Part shown: positions 12,477 through 19,619 of the stretch, in pieces
Layout of the letters: every line of letters begins with the position of its first letter
How positions within the stretch are numbered: position 1 is the first letter of the stretch
Virus record (IMG/VR): IMGVR_UViG_3300045110_000185
Coordinates: 1 to 32,082 of that record
DNA: 32,082 bases
From: a virus
Direction: 5' to 3' (one strand)
Notes under the pieces: model-generated
The model's input: the letters and a program-made list of their open reading frames with translations, nothing else
Database searches by the model: none
Told to the model about the DNA's origin: nothing
Position numbers and translations under genes: made by a program

Positions 12477-12590
12477 TGCACGTAGTTCACATCAGCAACC
12501 AACCTTCCGGCGGGTGCTCTGTGTGTATTTCTGGCGATAAACCGCTTGAGCTACGTGCAAAGCACGGAGTACCCACCGGAGGGCTGGCCA
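12477..12590 (+). promoter_or_regulatory. Structured 5' leader upstream of the zinc-ribbon gene
   Basis: A 13-bp stem with one G-U pair joins 12477-12489 (TGCACGTAGTTCA) to 12547-12559 (TGAGCTACGTGCA), enclosing 57 bases that can fold further. GTGCT in the loop (at about 12515) is complementary to AGCAC just past the stem (12561-12565), which could make a pseudoknot. A strong Shine-Dalgarno GGAGGG follows before the ATG at 12591. The layout fits translational control by an RNA element; no known riboswitch class is recognised. Confidence 0.5.
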
Positions 12591-12896
12591 ATGGCTGAGA
12601 CGCAGGGCGCATTCTTCGGCGACTGTCCTCACCCGCGCGCGGAAGTGGTCATGGAAAAGCGCGGGACTCACTATGCCCGCCGCGTCTGCTCTGATTGCCG
12701 CAAGTTCCTGGGCTGGATACCGCACCCGGACAACGTTCGCAAGGCTCTGGAAAACGCCATTATCCTGACCTCACTTTCAAAGCTGGACAATCTCCCCGCA
12801 TGGGAGAGGCAGTTCGTCCGGTCACTCACTACCGCGAAGAAAATCAGCCCCAAGCAGCAGGAAAAGCTGCTTCTCATTCGGGACATGTATTTATGA
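12591..12896 (+). CDS. Zinc-ribbon phage replication-associated protein
   Basis: 101 residues. Cys/His ligands CPHPRAEVV...HYARRVCSDCRKFLGWIP (about 12-44) form a zinc ribbon. The C-terminal part (NLPAWERQFVRSL...KISPKQQEKLLLI) is the WExxFxxS...LSPKQxxxL pattern of phage zinc-ribbon proteins found next to primase-helicases. ATG at 12591 is preferred over an upstream TTG because GGAGGG lies 8 bases before it. It overlaps the primase-helicase by 4 bases (ATGA), so the two are probably co-translated and may work together at the fork. Confidence 0.7.
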   Translation: MAETQGAFFGDCPHPRAEVVMEKRGTHYARRVCSDCRKFLGWIPHPDNVRKALENAIILTSLSKLDNLPAWERQFVRSLTTAKKISPKQQEKLLLIRDMYL

Positions 12897-14833
12897 CAGT
12901 CTCAATGGTGAAACGCTGTCAGCAGACAGACACCCATCCAATCACGTTTGAGGAAATCTGGTCGGTCACCCGGTCAGGCGAGCACGGCCTCAAGGAGAAA
13001 ATCACCCGCATCCGGAACAAGTATGAGGCCGAGCGCGACATTACCGGGGACACGGTCAAGGCCAAGGAATCCATAGCAGAGCTGAAATCGGAGCTGCCGG
13101 GGTTTATGCCTTCAGGGAGTTTCTCAACCCGCTCAAACGCCGCCCTGGTGGAGTACTCCGGCCTTCTGTGCGCCGATATGGACAGCCTGGGGGACAAGCT
13201 GCACTCGATCCGGGAAACGCTCAAATACCTGCCCTACGTGCGCGCCATTGCCCTTTCCCCGTCCGGGGACGGACTCAAAGTGTTCTTCAACGTGGTCAAC
13301 GACCCTGCCCGGCATGAGGATTCGTTCCGCGCCATAAGGGACAACGTGCGCGACCTTGGCGTCGAAATAGACGAGAAATGCAAAGACCTTGCCCGGATAT
13401 GCTTTTTCACATACGACCCTGACCTCTGGTTGAACAACGCCCTTGGCGCGATCCTTCCACCTGCCGATCCGTTGCCCCGGGGTAAGACAACCACGGTCAT
13501 AACCCCGGACATGACGGCGAGAGAGTTAATCGCAATCAAGCTGTTGGGTGAATGCACCTACAGTCCTGAGAAGGGCGGATACTTTGTTAAACATTGCCCC
13601 GGGGAATCTTTTCACACCGCCAAGGACGGGGCGAAGCACACCATCCTTTATTTGAACGGCGCGCCCACGCTGGACTGCAAGCACACATCTTGTTCACATG
13701 TTGTTCAAGCCTTCAATGATGTGCTCCGGTCGAAGATCGGGAAGGTGGAAAGCGAACATTCCACCTTCCACTATCCCCATAAGGATGCTGGAAGCTGGAA
13801 CATTTTAGATAAACCCAACGGAGCAACGACTTTAACCCCGGAAAAGCAGTTTGTCAGTTTTTGCGACCCAAACTTCCTAGAATCATACGATCCACCGGAA
13901 GGAATGCAGCTCGTTGGCAACCACCATATTTGCAAAGATGGGACATTCATTTTCGTCCTCGGCGGGCCAAATGGGGTGGGCAAATCACTTGCCCTGACAT
14001 CACTGGCCGTGGCTGGCGCGAAAGGGAAAGGTAAATGGTTTGGGCTAGATGTTCACAGACAGTTCAAAACCATGATAATCCAGCAGGAGAACGGGTTGTG
14101 GCGTCTGTCACTCAATTTCAAAGAGCTGAATTGCAAGGAATTACAGGATTACGTTCGTATCAGCGAACCACCACCATATGGAATGCTGTTCCGAAACGAT
14201 GATTTCAGGAAACAGCTCGGTGACTGCATTACGGAATTTTCTCCGGACATAGTCGCTCTCGATCCATGGAACGCCGCCGCGCGAGATCAGGAGCAAAGGA
14301 CTTACCTGGAAACCTTTGAGCAGATCAAGTCGGTCTTACCTGTCAATACCGCACTCTGCATCGTGGCGCATACCCGGAAGCCACAGAAGGACGAACGCTC
14401 CACCGGGCGCGGCCTGATGAACATCCTGGCTGGAAGCCATGTCCTGACCAGCGTCCCAAGATGCGTTTTTGTGCTGCAATACGCCTCGGACGACACCGAA
14501 GACGACCAGGTAGTGTTCACATGCTGCAAGAACAACGATGGCGACCTGGGGAAGCGTAGCGCATGGAAACGCAAGGTCGGACTATTTGAACCAGTTCCAT
14601 CATTCGACTGGGTGACGTTCGACTCAACAAGCAAGGATAAGCGCGTCGTGATTACCGAAGAAATGGTAAAAGAGGTTTTTGAGGGCGGTGAATTACTCCG
14701 GGTGATGGCGCGGGATAAATTGCTGGAAATTAGCGGAGCCGAGAAGTCAGCTTGCTACAATGCACTGTCCCCAAAAGGCAGATTTTCCAGCAATCTGTTA
14801 TTCAGTGGAAATTTAGTAAATTGGATTCGTTGA
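12893..14833 (+). CDS. Primase-helicase: VirE/BT4734-like N-terminus plus RecA-like helicase
   Basis: 646 residues from the ATG that overlaps the preceding stop. The N-terminal domain (about 1-200) contains LPGFMPSGSF, GLLCADMDSLGDKL, YVRAIALSPSGDGLKVFFNV and a conserved late segment ICFFTYDPDLW; this fits the VirE N-terminal/BT4734-like family, related to primase-polymerases. A middle region has possible metal ligands (HCPGESFH, CKHTSCSH, about 235-270). The C-terminal ATPase has Walker A GGPNGVGKS (357-365), Walker B DIVALDPWNA (D457), and the RepA/DnaB-like region VNTALCIVAHTRKP. Expected role: priming and unwinding at the phage fork. It is the main replication gene in the window; no DNA polymerase is visible. 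Confidence 0.8.
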   Translation: MTVSMVKRCQQTDTHPITFEEIWSVTRSGEHGLKEKITRIRNKYEAERDITGDTVKAKESIAELKSELPGFMPSGSFSTRSNAALVEYSGLLCADMDSLGDKLHSIRETLKYLPYVRAIALSPSGDGLKVFFNVVNDPARHEDSFRAIRDNVRDLGVEIDEKCKDLARICFFTYDPDLWLNNALGAILPPADPLPRGKTTTVITPDMTARELIAIKLLGECTYSPEKGGYFVKHCPGESFHTAKDGAKHTILYLNGAPTLDCKHTSCSHVVQAFNDVLRSKIGKVESEHSTFHYPHKDAGSWNILDKPNGATTLTPEKQFVSFCDPNFLESYDPPEGMQLVGNHHICKDGTFIFVLGGPNGVGKSLALTSLAVAGAKGKGKWFGLDVHRQFKTMIIQQENGLWRLSLNFKELNCKELQDYVRISEPPPYGMLFRNDDFRKQLGDCITEFSPDIVALDPWNAAARDQEQRTYLETFEQIKSVLPVNTALCIVAHTRKPQKDERSTGRGLMNILAGSHVLTSVPRCVFVLQYASDDTEDDQVVFTCCKNNDGDLGKRSAWKRKVGLFEPVPSFDWVTFDSTSKDKRVVITEEMVKEVFEGGELLRVMARDKLLEISGAEKSACYNALSPKGRFSSNLLFSGNLVNWIR

Positions 14834-14868
14834 GGTATTTATAGAAAATCTTCCAGTATTTTTCCAGC

Positions 14869-15057
14869 ATGGAAACAACTACTCATATTTGTCAGTTCTC
14901 TAACGGAATAGTCAACACAATCATTCTAAACCAGGAAGGGGAATTGATGACCTACCGCTGGTTTCCTGCTCACTGTGGCATTCTGGATGTGGATATTGAA
15001 GAACATCGAGCATGGTTACACGCCACCCTTGGATTCAGAAATCCATCTACTTCCTGA
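14869..15057 (+). CDS. Small hypothetical protein
   Basis: 62 residues, METTTHICQFSNGIVNTIIL at the start, then a part with WFPAHCGILDVDIEEHRAWL. Starts 35 bases after the helicase gene, following an A/T-rich stretch with no clear Shine-Dalgarno. No family recognised. Confidence 0.5.
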   Translation: METTTHICQFSNGIVNTIILNQEGELMTYRWFPAHCGILDVDIEEHRAWLHATLGFRNPSTS

Positions 15058-15120
15058 GTTTACGTAAAATGGTGTTAGACCAAATTCCTACCGAAACACC
15101 CCCCTACCCCTTTTTCTAAT

Positions 15121-15357
15121 ATGGGCCGCAAACTGCCTGACCTTTACCACGCCGCCAAGAAGAAAAAGTCTTTTGAAAAATTGGTGCAGAAGTACTACGG
15201 CAAGGCCGACCTTCTGGCAGCATGGGAATCGCGGGACGATGTTGACCCGGACTACATTCGGGACTTGAAGGCGCGGCTGCGAGGGCATAAAAACGACCTG
15301 GTTTACCGAGGCTATGACGGACACATTGAAGATACGCGAATGGGTGGCGCAGTTTAA
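15121..15357 (+). CDS. Small basic hypothetical protein
   Basis: 78 residues beginning MGRKLPDLYHAAKKKKSFEK, helical and basic with an acidic end. It is preceded by an unusual leader C6-TA-C4-T5 (15099-15115) rather than a Shine-Dalgarno, and by the palindrome TTTACGTAAA (15059-15068). It overlaps the next gene by 44 bases. Function unknown. Confidence 0.55.
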   Translation: MGRKLPDLYHAAKKKKSFEKLVQKYYGKADLLAAWESRDDVDPDYIRDLKARLRGHKNDLVYRGYDGHIEDTRMGGAV

Positions 15358-15595
15358 TGAGGACGCCCTGATGGCCGATGGATTTGAGGACGCCATCATG
15401 GGCATAGTGGAGCGATGTGGGATGTCAGCCCTGGTCGTCTACGACACCCGGAAATGTATCGACATCCTCATAAACCGGGACAAGATGAGCGAACCCGAAG
15501 CGTGGGAACACTTTAACTTCAATGTGGCAGGAGCTTACATGGGCGTGAACACCCCGTTATTCTTTACACCTTATGCTAGTGATATACCCCTTTAG
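15314..15595 (+). CDS. Conserved phage protein (FEDAIMGIVERCG...FNVAGAYMGVNTP type)
   Basis: 93 residues. The motifs ADGFEDAIMGIVERCGM, LVVYDTRKCIDIL, MSEPEAWEHFNFNVAGAYMG and NTPLFF, in this order, mark a small protein found in very many phages, usually annotated hypothetical. All-helical, no established function. Overlaps both neighbours (44 bases upstream, 23 downstream), typical of compressed phage coding. Confidence 0.75.
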   Translation: MTDTLKIREWVAQFNEDALMADGFEDAIMGIVERCGMSALVVYDTRKCIDILINRDKMSEPEAWEHFNFNVAGAYMGVNTPLFFTPYASDIPL

Positions 15596-17372
15596 CGTTG
15601 TCGATGAACAGCTTGCGCTCAAAAACGCGCAATGGATTGCAGAGCTGGGAGAATATAAATCCCATGACGTTTTTATTTTGAGCGACCGACGCTGCAACCA
15701 GCAGATCATGGAGGATGTGGTAAAGACCCTGGGGAAAGTCTTCCGCCTCGCCAAGCACCGTCTGACGTCGTCTGACGTCGATGGCTGGCCGGAGGGAGCC
15801 AACCAGATGTTCAGCCTGGCCGCCACCCTCATCCAGCACACCAGGGAATGGCCCTGCTTCTTCTGGCTTGAGCCGGACGCCATACCGATAAGCCCGGGCT
15901 GGCTGGACGCCCTGGAGGCTGAGTATAAGCGCGGCGGCAAGCCCTTCATGGGCGAGCGCGTTGACCTTGGGGCCAAGCGACCCGATGTGCCCATCCATAT
16001 GTCCGGGGTAGGAATCTACCAGAACCCGATCTACCTGCTGGCCGGTGAATGCTACCGCGCACACGAAGTTGCCTGGGACATTGCCGCCAAAGACCAGATC
16101 ATCCCCAACGCACACTGGACGAAGCTGATTCAGCACTACTGGAAGCACGGCACGTTCACCCACCTGAATGAAATCCGGGAAGAAACCGTGGTGTTCCATT
16201 CCTCCAAGGACGGTTCACTGATTGACGTCCTGCGAAAAAACTTGAGCGGCAGTAGCAATACCGAATCGGGAGCAAGCAGCTTGGATGCAAGCCCCCGGCC
16301 ACAGGAAATCCTCGCACTCCAAGAGCAGCTACATCCTGTTAGTGGGAGTGGTGACCCACCCGCTCAGATTCATAAAGTACGTGACGGAACCTGGGTTCTG
16401 GAGAATGATGCCATCAGTGGCCGGGTAATGGAGGCCGGACGCCTTGATTTTGATCCCCTCATTCCTTACGTCCTCAAACACATCAGACCCGGTGATACCG
16501 TTGTTGATGTTGGTGCTTTTATTGGGGATCATACTGTTGCGTATTCTCACGCGGTAGGCAAAGCCGGGAAGGTGTTTGCCTACGAACCCAACCCCGATGC
16601 CTTCAAGTGCCTGGTTCACAACACCAACGGCATGTCGAACGTCTTCGGGTTCTGCCATGCGCTCGGAGCGCATGACGGTGTGGCTGGTTTGATAGGAGAC
16701 AACCCCGATAACTTCGCCTCACACTTCGTAGACCATAGCAACCGAAACGGAGGCCCGATCATCCAGGTGCAGCGAATGGATACTCAGATGTGTCTCTTTG
16801 GTCAGCTCGATCTCATTAAGATGGACGTTGAGGGATATGAATTGAACGCTCTTAAAGGCATGGAGCAGCTCATCGAAAAATTTCACCCGAAGATGGTGAT
16901 TGAGATTAACGAGATCGCCCTTAAAAGGCAGAACGCCACTCCCGAAGATGTCATCAGTTGGGTGGTGCGCCATGGATACGAAGTGAGCATCCTCCATCGC
17001 CATGGAGAGAACGTTCCTTTCTATGACATCCTCGCTTTGCCAGCGGCAAAACCACCGGAGACTATCAGCAGCGCACCTGCCCACGTTACCGAATCAGAGT
17101 GCGTTGCTACTCCGGTGGCTGCCCCGGTGGCTCCCCGCAACGTCTCCGTCCCTGATGCCGTTCAGCTCCTGGTGAATGAGTTGCAGGAGATCGCCGAAGT
17201 TTCCCCGGGCAACAAAGCCATAGTCACATCAAGACTGGTGTATGCCGGGCTGCGTCCAGTCGCACCAAAGAAACCCAAGATCATATATGCGACTGATCCA
17301 TTCGCTCCGGAGGCCAAGGGGAGTAAACGAGTCAGAAAGCGTAAGCCTCCCACTGTGGAACACCCGGCCTGA
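15573..17372 (+). CDS. Glycosyltransferase-like / FkbM methyltransferase fusion
   Basis: 599 residues. The N-terminal part (about 1-215) resembles GT-A-type glycosyltransferase-like phage proteins: it opens with a beta strand MLVIYPFSV, has ALKNAQWIAELGEYKSHDVFIL, the acidic site FFWLEPDAIPISPGWLDALE, and PIHMSGVGIYQNPIY. After a Ser-rich linker, residues about 270-490 form an FkbM-family SAM methyltransferase: VVDVGAFIGDHTVAYS (about 309-324, SAM loop), AYEPNPDAF, and LIKMDVEGYE (about 413-422). The tail (490-599) is Pro/Ala-rich and basic. It may transfer and methylate sugars on virion protein, DNA or host surface; the acceptor is not evident. The upstream gene overlaps by 23 bases. Last gene of the rightward unit. 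Confidence 0.75.
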   Translation: MLVIYPFSVVDEQLALKNAQWIAELGEYKSHDVFILSDRRCNQQIMEDVVKTLGKVFRLAKHRLTSSDVDGWPEGANQMFSLAATLIQHTREWPCFFWLEPDAIPISPGWLDALEAEYKRGGKPFMGERVDLGAKRPDVPIHMSGVGIYQNPIYLLAGECYRAHEVAWDIAAKDQIIPNAHWTKLIQHYWKHGTFTHLNEIREETVVFHSSKDGSLIDVLRKNLSGSSNTESGASSLDASPRPQEILALQEQLHPVSGSGDPPAQIHKVRDGTWVLENDAISGRVMEAGRLDFDPLIPYVLKHIRPGDTVVDVGAFIGDHTVAYSHAVGKAGKVFAYEPNPDAFKCLVHNTNGMSNVFGFCHALGAHDGVAGLIGDNPDNFASHFVDHSNRNGGPIIQVQRMDTQMCLFGQLDLIKMDVEGYELNALKGMEQLIEKFHPKMVIEINEIALKRQNATPEDVISWVVRHGYEVSILHRHGENVPFYDILALPAAKPPETISSAPAHVTESECVATPVAAPVAPRNVSVPDAVQLLVNELQEIAEVSPGNKAIVTSRLVYAGLRPVAPKKPKIIYATDPFAPEAKGSKRVRKRKPPTVEHPA

Positions 17373-17383
17373 TGGCCAGTGGG
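17349..17383. terminator. Hairpin at convergent gene ends, possible bidirectional terminator
   Basis: CCCACTG (17349-17355) pairs with CAGTGGG (17377-17383), and GGCC-TGAT-GGCC can form an inner stem. It spans the stop of the rightward unit, 15 bases from the end of the leftward unit. There is no T-tract on either strand, so termination is uncertain. Confidence 0.3.
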
Positions 17384-17397
17384 ACTACAAGCCGATC

Positions 17398-17964
17398 CTA
17401 CGCAGGTTGAAGTTTATACGTAAAGTCCCCGTCAGTACCGGGAACGTCAGGCCATAGCTCGTAGAGATAGTCTTTGTTACTATCCCCGGAGTTGTGCTCA
17501 ATGTTCGGGTTGATCTTCTTGGCCAACACATAAGCTGTCTCTCCGGTCTTATCGTCAGGGCCGATGTCTCCCACCACACCATGCTCCTCCACCTGCGTTC
17601 TCAGGTTGGTCACCCTGCCACGGCAACCCATTACCACCCCGGGTAACTTGGCGCGAATCTGAGGAGGCACGACAATATACCTGTCCACATCAGCGTTCAT
17701 GTATTTGCTGCCAGTCTTGCCGCCGGAGCAGTAGGCGGTCATGGCCTGATGGTGCTTGTCACCATGAGCAGGGCCGCTTCCGTCGTTGCAGATGTCCAGG
17801 TTTGACACAAAGCTGCAATAGGTTTTGTCCCTGTTGGTCAGGATGTCCACCGACCCGATGGTCATCAGCACTTCAAGGTCTTCAATGGTAGTAGGAGGAG
17901 GTGCCGCCTTCTCTACGGTGATAACAAGGACGTCTCCGGGGTTAAGTTTTATGTTCTTTGTCAT
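17398..17964 (-). CDS. GH75 chitosanase-like glycoside hydrolase
   Basis: 188 residues. After a short N-terminal beta segment (NPGDVLVITVEKA), the rest matches the GH75 endo-chitosanase pattern: AHGDKHHQAMTAYCSG, a strand DVDRYIVVPPQ, then VVGDIGPDDKTGETAYVLAKKI. D133 and E142 are 9 residues apart in GDxGPxxxxGE, the same spacing as the catalytic Asp/Glu of GH75 enzymes. It is the last gene of the late operon, where lysis or virion glycan-degrading enzymes often lie. No signal peptide is seen. It may cleave a glucosamine-rich cell-surface polymer or peptidoglycan glycan. Family call good, substrate inferred. Confidence 0.65.
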   Translation of the reverse strand: MTKNIKLNPGDVLVITVEKAAPPPTTIEDLEVLMTIGSVDILTNRDKTYCSFVSNLDICNDGSGPAHGDKHHQAMTAYCSGGKTGSKYMNADVDRYIVVPPQIRAKLPGVVMGCRGRVTNLRTQVEEHGVVGDIGPDDKTGETAYVLAKKINPNIEHNSGDSNKDYLYELWPDVPGTDGDFTYKLQPA

Positions 17965-17965
17965 A

Positions 17966-19618
17966 TTAGTTACCTGTTACTGTTCCGTGGAACTGGGTCT
18001 TGCCGCGCTTTGCTGGTGCAATGTGTGCTGGCCGCTCGTAGTGCGACCCGAACCCTGCGAACTCAGCTGCCGTAAGGATTGCGGCATGAAGGATCATGTC
18101 TGCCTTGGGCTGGCTTAGACCCTGCGCGCGCATGCGATCATAAATATCACGCGCTGGCCCGGACAAAAAGATTGGAATGTGCGTAGCGGTATATTCCCAG
18201 CCGCTGTAATAGGGTTTCCCTGTCCTGGGACTGGCCTGGTGTAAACCTGTGAGGCTTGCCGCATGACGTAGCTCCTGGATGCCTTTTGGGAGCGGCCTGC
18301 CGAAGATGTCAGTTCCGTAACCAAGCTCCACTGCCGTGGTAACCCCGGGGGACAGCTTGTATTCAATGAACTGCTGAATTGAATCCATGGCTTCATCCAG
18401 GGCGGAGTGCCCGTGCAGCTGACGCTTGTTTGCGTGCGCGATGGCAGCCAGTTGGCCATACAAACGAAGGACTTCCTCCGGGCCACGGGTCGAAATGATG
18501 TCGCCCTTCCCGGTCTTGAACCGCAGCCAGTCGCTCTTGCGCGGGTCGTCCCAGTTGATCTTCTGGCTGGAGCCGAAGGCGCGCATCACAATGTCGTTCA
18601 GGATCAGCCCGGCAGCCCAGGTTCCCAGCATGGCTGAAGCATGCCCCAGCCGAACCATCATGGCAGCGCGCTCGCCTGCGCTCACCTTGCCGCCGCTCAT
18701 CATTTTCACTGCTGTCCCCACGGTAATGAGCGGGTCACGCGATGCCCGGAGTATCTTGGACGCGGTAAGTTGAGGCGCAAAGAACAGCTTGCTCTGTCCC
18801 AGCCACCTGCCCAGACCCACATTGGTCACCCCGGTGGCGTGATTGGCCACTTCAGCCAGGTGCTTCATGATGTCCTGGCGTTCGGCGTCCGTCTTCCACT
18901 TGAAGTTTTTCAGGCTTTGCTCCGCAAACTCGTAGCGCATCCTGGAAAGCCCCAGCCAGGAACGGCTGCTCCAGTTGGGACTCTTGGTGATCCACTCGTT
19001 CAGGATGCCTGAAGGTCTTTCCTCTACCCCAATGCGAAGACCGGCACTTCGCCATTCGGCATAGTTGTGCGCGTTCTGGAGGTCGAGCCTGGCCTGCTCG
19101 TAATACGCCTTACCCCGTGTTCCCCCAGGCAGATCAAATGTCGCCCACGATACCTTTGCGCCTCTCCAGAACGTGCGCCATTCCCATGGGTTAAGAAGCA
19201 GCGCGCCACCGTGGGTGACCGGGAACACACCTCCATGGAGCGCGACCAGTGAGGCCCGGGGTATCTCACCTACTGCGCGAATGAAACGCCACACAGGGCT
19301 TTTATCGGCGCGGTCAATCATCTGCTGGGTCTTAAGGATGGCCATGCGACGGGCATCTTCCTTGGCAAAGATTTCCTTGGTCTTGATTCTCGGGCCTGAT
19401 TTCCGGCCAACGATGACCTCCTGGAACAACCGGGGAGGAGCACCTGTCTCCCTGGCCAGGGCATTGATGGTGTCCTCAAGGGAAACACCATTCTCAAGGT
19501 AGCGTTTCTTGGCGTACTCCCAGATGGGCCGGATTTTCTTGGCATCCAGGTCAAAGTCCTTGTCCTTCCCGGCAGTCAGGGCTTTGTAATCAATGCAGGG
19601 TAGTTTTGGGGCAGGCAT
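17966..19618 (-). CDS. Polyvalent-associated / internal virion protein
   Basis: 550 residues, mostly helical, separated by 1 base from the giant gene upstream and 1 base from the chitosanase gene. The N-terminus has a helical part (about 25-110). Residues 120-320 are rich in aromatic and basic residues (LLLNPWEWRTFWRGAKVSW, WSSRSWLGLSRMRYEFAEQ). Hydrophobic helices at about 325-350 (AMLGTWAAGLILNDIVMRAF) may enter a membrane. Its layout resembles the C-terminal large-polyvalent-protein-associated regions of phage ejection proteins, here in a separate gene. No enzymatic motif seen. Likely packaged and ejected with the giant protein; inference from order and type. Confidence 0.5.
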   Translation of the reverse strand: MPAPKLPCIDYKALTAGKDKDFDLDAKKIRPIWEYAKKRYLENGVSLEDTINALARETGAPPRLFQEVIVGRKSGPRIKTKEIFAKEDARRMAILKTQQMIDRADKSPVWRFIRAVGEIPRASLVALHGGVFPVTHGGALLLNPWEWRTFWRGAKVSWATFDLPGGTRGKAYYEQARLDLQNAHNYAEWRSAGLRIGVEERPSGILNEWITKSPNWSSRSWLGLSRMRYEFAEQSLKNFKWKTDAERQDIMKHLAEVANHATGVTNVGLGRWLGQSKLFFAPQLTASKILRASRDPLITVGTAVKMMSGGKVSAGERAAMMVRLGHASAMLGTWAAGLILNDIVMRAFGSSQKINWDDPRKSDWLRFKTGKGDIISTRGPEEVLRLYGQLAAIAHANKRQLHGHSALDEAMDSIQQFIEYKLSPGVTTAVELGYGTDIFGRPLPKGIQELRHAASLTGLHQASPRTGKPYYSGWEYTATHIPIFLSGPARDIYDRMRAQGLSQPKADMILHAAILTAAEFAGFGSHYERPAHIAPAKRGKTQFHGTVTGN

Positions 19619-19619
19619 A

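Noticed and set aside
12546-12590. TTG start for the zinc-ribbon gene
   Set aside because: The ATG at 12591 has a GGAGGG Shine-Dalgarno at good spacing, and the TTG lies in the leader stem.
12695-12892. Extended N-terminus of the primase-helicase frame
   Set aside because: It fully overlaps the zinc-ribbon gene in another frame. The ATG at 12893 forms the ATGA junction typical of this genome and begins where domain similarity begins.
15576-16199. 207-codon minus-strand frame opposite the glycosyltransferase-like region
   Set aside because: Shadow of a gene with clear motifs; no separate signals.
16274-16282. AAGCAGCTT copy in the glycosyltransferase-FkbM gene
   Set aside because: Inside coding sequence with no -35/-10 boxes nearby; one chance copy is expected.
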